From: Emmonsiellopsis sp. PD_33
Lineage: Eukaryota; Ascomycota; Eurotiomycetes; Onygenales; Ajellomycetaceae
DNA: 64,000 bases
Direction of reading: 5' to 3'
Assembly: GCA_032988165.1 (NCBI GenBank)
Contig: JANTQF010000044.1
Location: 111,586-175,585, forward strand
The notes under the pieces were generated by a model. It searched no databases. It was not told the origin of the DNA and saw only the letters and a list, made by a program, of their open reading frames with translations. Positions 58,542 to 64,000 of the stretch are shown here, piece after piece (the stretch's first letter is position 1; each line of letters begins with the position of its first letter). The translations under genes were made by a program, and so were the position numbers.

Positions 58542-60527
58542 CTACGCGGAACATGTTTTTGACCCGCCTTCATCTATAGTGCGATAGTTACCCGCGTTAG
58601 TATATTTTCATACATAGGGTAGATATATCAAGGTTATGGAAACTTACTTTTCGCGAGTTTAATCACAGCTTGCACAATACTCGTACACAACACAGCAACG
58701 CCAAAAATAATACATAAGACCGCCGGGATCTTCGTCCTCCAATGGGCGCGGCTTAATTTAATGTAACAAAGCGGTGGGAGGATGTAGGCCAGAGCGCAGG
58801 CGCTTGTGGCTCCTATGAGTTCGAAGACAGAGCCCAGGTCGCAGGTGAAGAGGGCTAGGGCTACAGAGGTGACAACTAGCGCAGAAGTGAAGATGACATG
58901 GCGGCTAATGTTGTAGGGTTCGTCGGGGAAGTAGAAAGTCGTCATTACGGAACGGCAGACGAATGCCTCTAGCGGTAGAGTTGCAAGCATGTTTAGGCCG
59001 AAGCAGCTGGGATTATTTGTGTTAGGATATTTATTGATATTGACGGGTCTGGAGATGAACTTACAATCTCGCAATGTTCACCATGATATTATCGGGAGGG
59101 AAATTATTGAGGACGTTGCCTTGAGTCTTTGATCCGAAGGTGAAGAAGCCGGCAAACGCCATCACAAGACACATTATCATAGATATACCAGTAGAGTAGT
59201 GGGTTACTAGAGCGAAGCGGTCCATAGTTGGCTTCTTCAAGGAACCGTATATAAGGAGGCTGTTGTGATCTGGGATAGACGTTAGTTCGAGTATCAATAA
59301 CTAAAACGGAGGTCGACCAATCATACGGCAGACAAATGCTAGGTATTCAGTTAGCAGCGGTCCTCTTACAATGACATGGAGTCTGCCTTACCAAAAGATA
59401 TAACGCCAACCGCCTGGAAAAATCCATCATTTACAAAAAGTGAACCTTTGATCTCGCCTCTCGACTCCGAAGGGACCCGAAAGCCCTGGGTTAAGACGGT
59501 GACAACAATGATAACCATACTGACGAGTGCAAGGGTGGACGCTTTGGCTAGCTGCTATAATCAGCAACGCTTGATACACAAGAAAGGTATGGTACATATT
59601 TACCTTTGCAATGTCCCGATATAAAGAGAGAGGATATGAAACACTCAGAACAAAAAGAACAATGATTGCCCGCCTATCTGTTAGAAGCCAAAGGAAGGGC
59701 ATATCCTTAAGCGACGGGAAAACAGCCGCCAGGACATGTGGAATTGTGTCTCCGACAATAATGCAAAACGCAACCATCCCGCCAAACGCGAAGGCCCACT
59801 GCGCGATTGAAATCGCAATGAGGCCGGACCGTCCAAAGCAAAACTCCACCGTTGCCTGAAACGAATCTGCGCCGCTCAACTTTGAATTGACGACAATCAA
59901 GCGGATAGTCCAGTCGACAGTAACCGTCAAGCCAACCAGAAGTATAATCCCCATCACCATCCCGGCCTGCCGGAATGCATAAGGTTGTCCAATAATCCCG
60001 GCACCGATAATGCTGTTTGCCATATTCATAAACGCACTCCTTAGGCCGCTTTTCGGCCGCGCGCTTTCTAGATGATCCTCCGGAAAGAAGTCATCTGACG
60101 TTGCCAAAGTGACACTTGGGGCTTCGATGTTGGTAAGTAGCGGAGCCAGCTGTCCGGTACTGCTTCGTCTTGAGTGGTGTCCACTGTCCCCGTCCATATA
60201 ATCCTCCTCGTCGACCCAGGAGGACGGGTAGCTAGCGCGCCCATTTGCCTCTTGTTCCTCCTCCACCTCATCGCCAAGGTCAAATCGAACCCGGTTCGGA
60301 GTTCGCGGAGTGCGCGGTTGGCCGTTAGGAGGAGGTAATGCGATTGCGGATGGCCGTTTGGAACCCGGCTGCGGAGCATGCGGCGGCGACCATTGCGAAG
60401 GGCTGCCGGGATGGATTACAGGATCGTCGTCGTCTAGCTCGGAGGTCGAGAGGAGAGAGCGAACTTCTTCCTCGTCCGTTCCACTTGCCTCGGTCCTGCG
60501 CACATCAAGTCTATCGCCTCTGGGCAT
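58542..60527 (-). CDS. AVT2-like amino-acid transporter (Aa_trans / AAAP family)
   Basis: Six exons (59604-60527, 59392-59554, 59327-59338, 59065-59269, 58648-59006, 58542-58573) in phase code 564 residues. A ~150-residue acidic, Pro/Ser-rich cytosolic N-terminus precedes about 11 transmembrane helices. Diagnostic blocks: NMANSIIGAGIIGQPYAFRQ (helix 1), VDWTIRLIVVNSKLSG, IIVGDTIPHVL, and FAFVCHHNSLLIYGSL. These resemble yeast Avt2 and animal SLC38 members; location in vacuole or ER membrane is likely but not shown. The third exon is only 12 nt and encodes the centre of the FAFVCHH motif; without it the conserved block is lost. The last 32-nt exon is less certain. Confidence 0.88.
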
Positions 60528-61532
60528 ATCGAACTGCGGAATTCATGGTAGTTGAGACTGTGGCCTGTAGTTCATTGTCCGGCCTATCTGCGGTTTATTT
60601 ATGGAGTCCGATGCGCGAGGAGCACGTGACACGGGGCGGCTGAACCCTGGAAAACAGGTTTGCGAAAGCTCCGTCCTTCGTTCGTCTTTTTAAATATAGC
60701 CATCGTGCCACGCAATGCGAATACGCGTAGCTAATCTTCTCCGTGTTTTCCATACGGCGAGAGAAAGTGTGAGAATTGCGCCAAGATTTAGGAACGCTAT
60801 CTAGGTTCAACCTCCGGATATGTCATTCTTCTTCCCTTGAACTTTATCCACACGCAGCCCTACTTGGTCCAGAGTCTGGCCAATCCATTATGTTTACGAT
60901 TGGCTCATTTCTTTTCTTCTTAAACTATCTCAATTTTCTATTTCCTTTCTGCTCAACTTTTAACCAAATGCCGTTCCAAGGCACCACCGCGCCCTTCGTC
61001 CCCGTTGAACAGGCGTAGATGTTGGCAGTTTTCTCAGTTTTCCAATGTCTTGCTTATGATTTACTGGGCTATCGGGCTCTCGAAGTCTTTAAATGCTAAA
61101 CTATGCGTTGTTCAAATATTGGCAATATACTTGGTCTCCGAAAGTGCCGCGGTTTCTTATGTCTATCTGGCCTTTTTACGGCGCCCGAGACTTCTCGTGT
61201 TACATCTCAAGCGTGGGAGACCGTGGAATAGCATGGCTACGTACAAGCAAAAAGCGTAGTTCAAACTCATCATGCCTGGTGCTGTGAATATTTGCTGGTT
61301 ATGCTCCATTTATGCGGCTTAAAATGCGGCTCTTATCATACTAAATCTGTGTCACCATCGCCATTTTTATGCAAACTTTATATCAACCACCTCCTTTCTT
61401 CTCAGCCAAGTTGATAGATTTTCTTGCATAAACTTGTACTACCAACTGTCCGTATCTTGTGGCTGGACTTTCTCTGTTTGTCTCTTATGTTTGCTCTTGG
61501 TGGTGTATCCATCTACTGCTGTTCTTGTCGAA
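60528..61532. other. Divergent intergenic region
   Basis: About 1 kb between the transporter and the last gene. It contains CACGTGA at 60623-60629, about 95 nt upstream of the transporter start. The 61434 frame lacks an ATG there (it begins with TTG). Confidence 0.55.
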
Positions 61533-63721
61533 ATGCTTCGCCGCCAACTTGACTTGGGATCAAATGTGCATCTATATAAAAATCAAAGTTTACAGCTAAG
61601 AACTACGGCGTCAGCGAAGATCTTAGTTCCCGACTCGTCGACGGGGTACATAGATCATTGGAATTTGCTTGATGGGACCAACCTGAGGGACATTTGGGTC
61701 TCCCCGACACCCCACCTACAATTGAAGCTTTCCGTACGGATTGAAGATGCTCTACACGAGCGCTACAGTAGGGGATCCGACTGTGGTATATGTGATGAAA
61801 TAGAAAATGCTTTGATAAATTCACAGGTCGAGTACTGTCGCCTCCCTGCCTATCCTCACACGCTGACCCTCCAGACAGATTTGGCCCAATCTTCAATTCG
61901 CTGTATCTCCCAACGACGACCAAGCTAGGGCCGCCCGTGAGGAACTTCACCAGTTCAGTATCACCCTTGAGTTGCAGGAGAAATCCCTACTTATCCCGCC
62001 ATCCAAGACTTTACGATTGCCTCACTCCATAGCAATCAGCTCGTCGACCATCCAACCTCCCCCAGGCATCCCCTATGTCTTTCTCCAAGAAATCGAGATA
62101 TCGTTCAACTTCTCGCCTACATATCCAGACCACGATCTCAATGGCAGACCTGACAAGATACCCAGAAGTACGAGCTTTGAGGATTTATCCGCCCTTATTA
62201 ACCCACGGGATGATTTTTTTGACTGTATCCCCAAATCCTCGTCCGGAGACGAAATCTACTACTCCTCCCAGTCAACAATCCAAAGTCACGATAATGACTG
62301 GATGTCGCTCGATGCCGACTCCCCCTTCTCCAGCCAGCAGACCTCATCCTCGTCCCACTCAGATATTGCCAACAACCAAGGCTCAGAGCAGCAGAATACA
62401 TCTTCCAAACCACCCTCTCGTCCATTCCTGATACTCTTGAACGTTGGATTTCGAAATCTGCTATGCGAGGATCCTTCCCGTACCGCCTCAATTATTACCA
62501 CCACCATCGAAAAGCCGGGCCCAACCTTGTCGAATTTTGCACCTAGTATCTTTTGCCCCAGATACGAAACTGTAAGTCCTCCCCTCTATCCGCCAAAACC
62601 AACCTCTACGTATCTCACAGTTTCCAACACAGGAAATTACCCAACGAGCCCGCTTTATCCCCATGATATCCAAAGGGCTCGCCGCAATGCTCGACATGTC
62701 ACCCTCATCAGATCTTCGATCGAAGCTTGCCAGAATTAACACCACCCCAGCGGTGCAGAACTATTCCGAAGCCACAACTACTAGTGAACAGCCAGCAGAT
62801 GGCAAATCACTCCTCAAAATCCTCCTGTGGAAATCAATGCATCGGGGCCTCTACTCTCCTGAGACAACGAGGAAATTACCGTGCTTAGCGACTGCTCCCA
62901 CATACAAAGGCAACAGAGGTAGTTCGAACAATATCGCTATGCAACTGGGTACACTCCTCACAGGGGAACCAAATACGGCAACCCCCCTCCATACAGCCAT
63001 ATCGGATACAGAATGCCTCTTCCAATCCAACACCTCTCCACCATTACCATTACCATCGCCATCCTTCACTTTCACCTTCTCCGACGACGACCTCCTAACA
63101 GACACCACCAACAAAGAAGAGGACTTCATCGACCCATTCGATACACCCACCTATCCAAACCTCAACCCCCTCAGCACTCACCAAATTGCAACAGCCACCA
63201 GCACCGTAGCCGAACCACACTCTCCCATATCCTCCCTTCTAGACGACTACACCGACCTCCCCCTCCCCACCTCCAGCCACACCACCAGTTTCTCTCAAAA
63301 CCCCAACTTCCATCACCACCACCAGCAGCAGCAGCTACCCACACCAACAGCCATTAAAGCCAACAATAACCCCACCATCCCAAGCTCCCCTCTCATCATC
63401 AGCAGCAGCAGCGATATAGAACTCCTCGATCCATCATCACCAGTTCCAGTTCCAGTTCCAGACTCAGACTCAGCCTCAGTTCCCAACGAAACGGCCATGA
63501 CGCTCCCTACTACTCGGCTTGACGGGGGCAGGGATAGAGATATTACGGGTAGCGACGATGATCTACTATTCAACGCGCCCGTTGTCGCGGGTGGGTTCGT
63601 GGGTTTTGGCGGTGGTGACGATGATGACGATGACGATGGCGATTGGGGGTGCGGGGATGCGACTGTAGCTAGAGATGTTGATGTTGATGTTGATGTTGAC
63701 GTGGAGATGTTATTACTATGA
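61533..63721 (+). CDS. Orphan acidic low-complexity protein
   Basis: Three exons (61533-61826, 61879-62571, 62633-63721) join in phase to 691 residues, starting MLRRQLDLGSNVHLYKNQSL. The donor of intron 1 (GTCGAG) is unusual, but the joined frame IWPNLQFAVSPNDDQARAA is long and continuous. I recognise no domain. The first ~200 residues look folded with alternating polar and hydrophobic strands (FSITLELQEKSLLIPPSKTL; VFLQEIEISFNFSP). The rest is Ser/Thr/Pro/Asp-rich, with a His/Gln run (NFHHHHQQQQLP), PVPVPV, a DDDDDDD run and a terminal VDVDVDVDV. No signal peptide or membrane span. Probably a disordered, lineage-specific protein. Confidence 0.6.
63670..63703 (+). repeat. Coding GATGTT repeat
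   Basis: Tandem GATGTT units code the Val-Asp repeat at the end of the orphan protein. A GATGAC-type run precedes it at 63616-63640. Likely length-variable. Confidence 0.75.
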
Positions 63722-64000
63722 ATATGTGTACGGGATGTATATATATTTGTACTAGGCATATACATTTCAAAAACATGCAGCGTTGAGTTTTTCATTTTTT
63801 ATGTTGTTACTTTTTCCATGCCTGTTATATATCCAGAGTGATGGTGGGATTATTTGCCTTATAGAAATAAAATAGAATGCGTAGGCAGAGGGATAGATGG
63901 ATGGAGATGATGGAGGTTATAGAAATAACTGTTTCTTTTTAAACTGGTTGGTTGTTCTTTTTTGCGGGTTTTGACTTAGCGCTTTGAGAAGGGATTTATT
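63722..64000. other. 3' flanking sequence
   Basis: Downstream sequence of the orphan gene; no further gene begins before the window edge. Confidence 0.5.

Noticed and set aside
61434..61532. Hydrophobic N-terminal extension (signal-like) of the last gene
   Set aside because: The frame has no ATG there (TTG at 61434); the first ATG is at 61533, so no secretion signal is claimed.

Overview
This is nuclear DNA of a filamentous ascomycete, most probably Eurotiomycetes and Aspergillus/Penicillium-like. Genes carry short GT...AG introns of about 50-200 nt, intergenic gaps are short (0.2-2.3 kb), both strands are used without operons, and the gene set fits: a GH62 arabinofuranosidase, an NLP secreted protein, two large NACHT-ankyrin receptors, dihydroceramide delta-4 desaturase and a Pcs60-type peroxisomal synthetase. 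The genus is an inference from content and style. No rRNA, tRNA, CRISPR or intact transposon was recognised.

Layout. 0-8 kb: secreted GH62 (-), mitochondrial YCII-domain protein (-), and a PNP-NACHT-ankyrin NLR (+). 8-16 kb: UBA-zinc finger-UBX p97/Cdc48 cofactor (-), VAP/Scs2 (+), an orphan coiled-coil protein (-). 16-25 kb: Hsp70-like protein (+), delta-4 desaturase (-), methionine aminopeptidase 2 (-), membrane J-protein (+). 25-34 kb: protein with a DFGF-module repeat (+), alpha/beta hydrolase (-), NLP (+), an AT-rich gap with inverted repeats, VDAC (-). 34-45 kb: asparagine synthetase (-), Ubc9 (-), SPF45-like splicing factor (-), Pcs60-like synthetase (+). 45-50 kb: a small IFI6/IFI27-like membrane protein (-) directly downstream of a second NACHT-ankyrin NLR (-). 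50-64 kb: Rad52 (+), a low-complexity RG/proline-rich protein (-), an AVT2-like amino-acid transporter (-), and an orphan acidic low-complexity protein (+).

Most genes are housekeeping functions with no visible functional coupling. The accessory parts are the two NLRs, the IFI6/27-like gene beside the second one, the NLP next to an AT-rich relic, and several orphans. Intron reconstruction by hand, checked by phase and family motifs, shows several very short internal exons (12, 15, 23, 24, 26 and 27 nt) that automated gene callers often miss. All exon boundaries are predictions from splice motifs and frame, with no transcript data.
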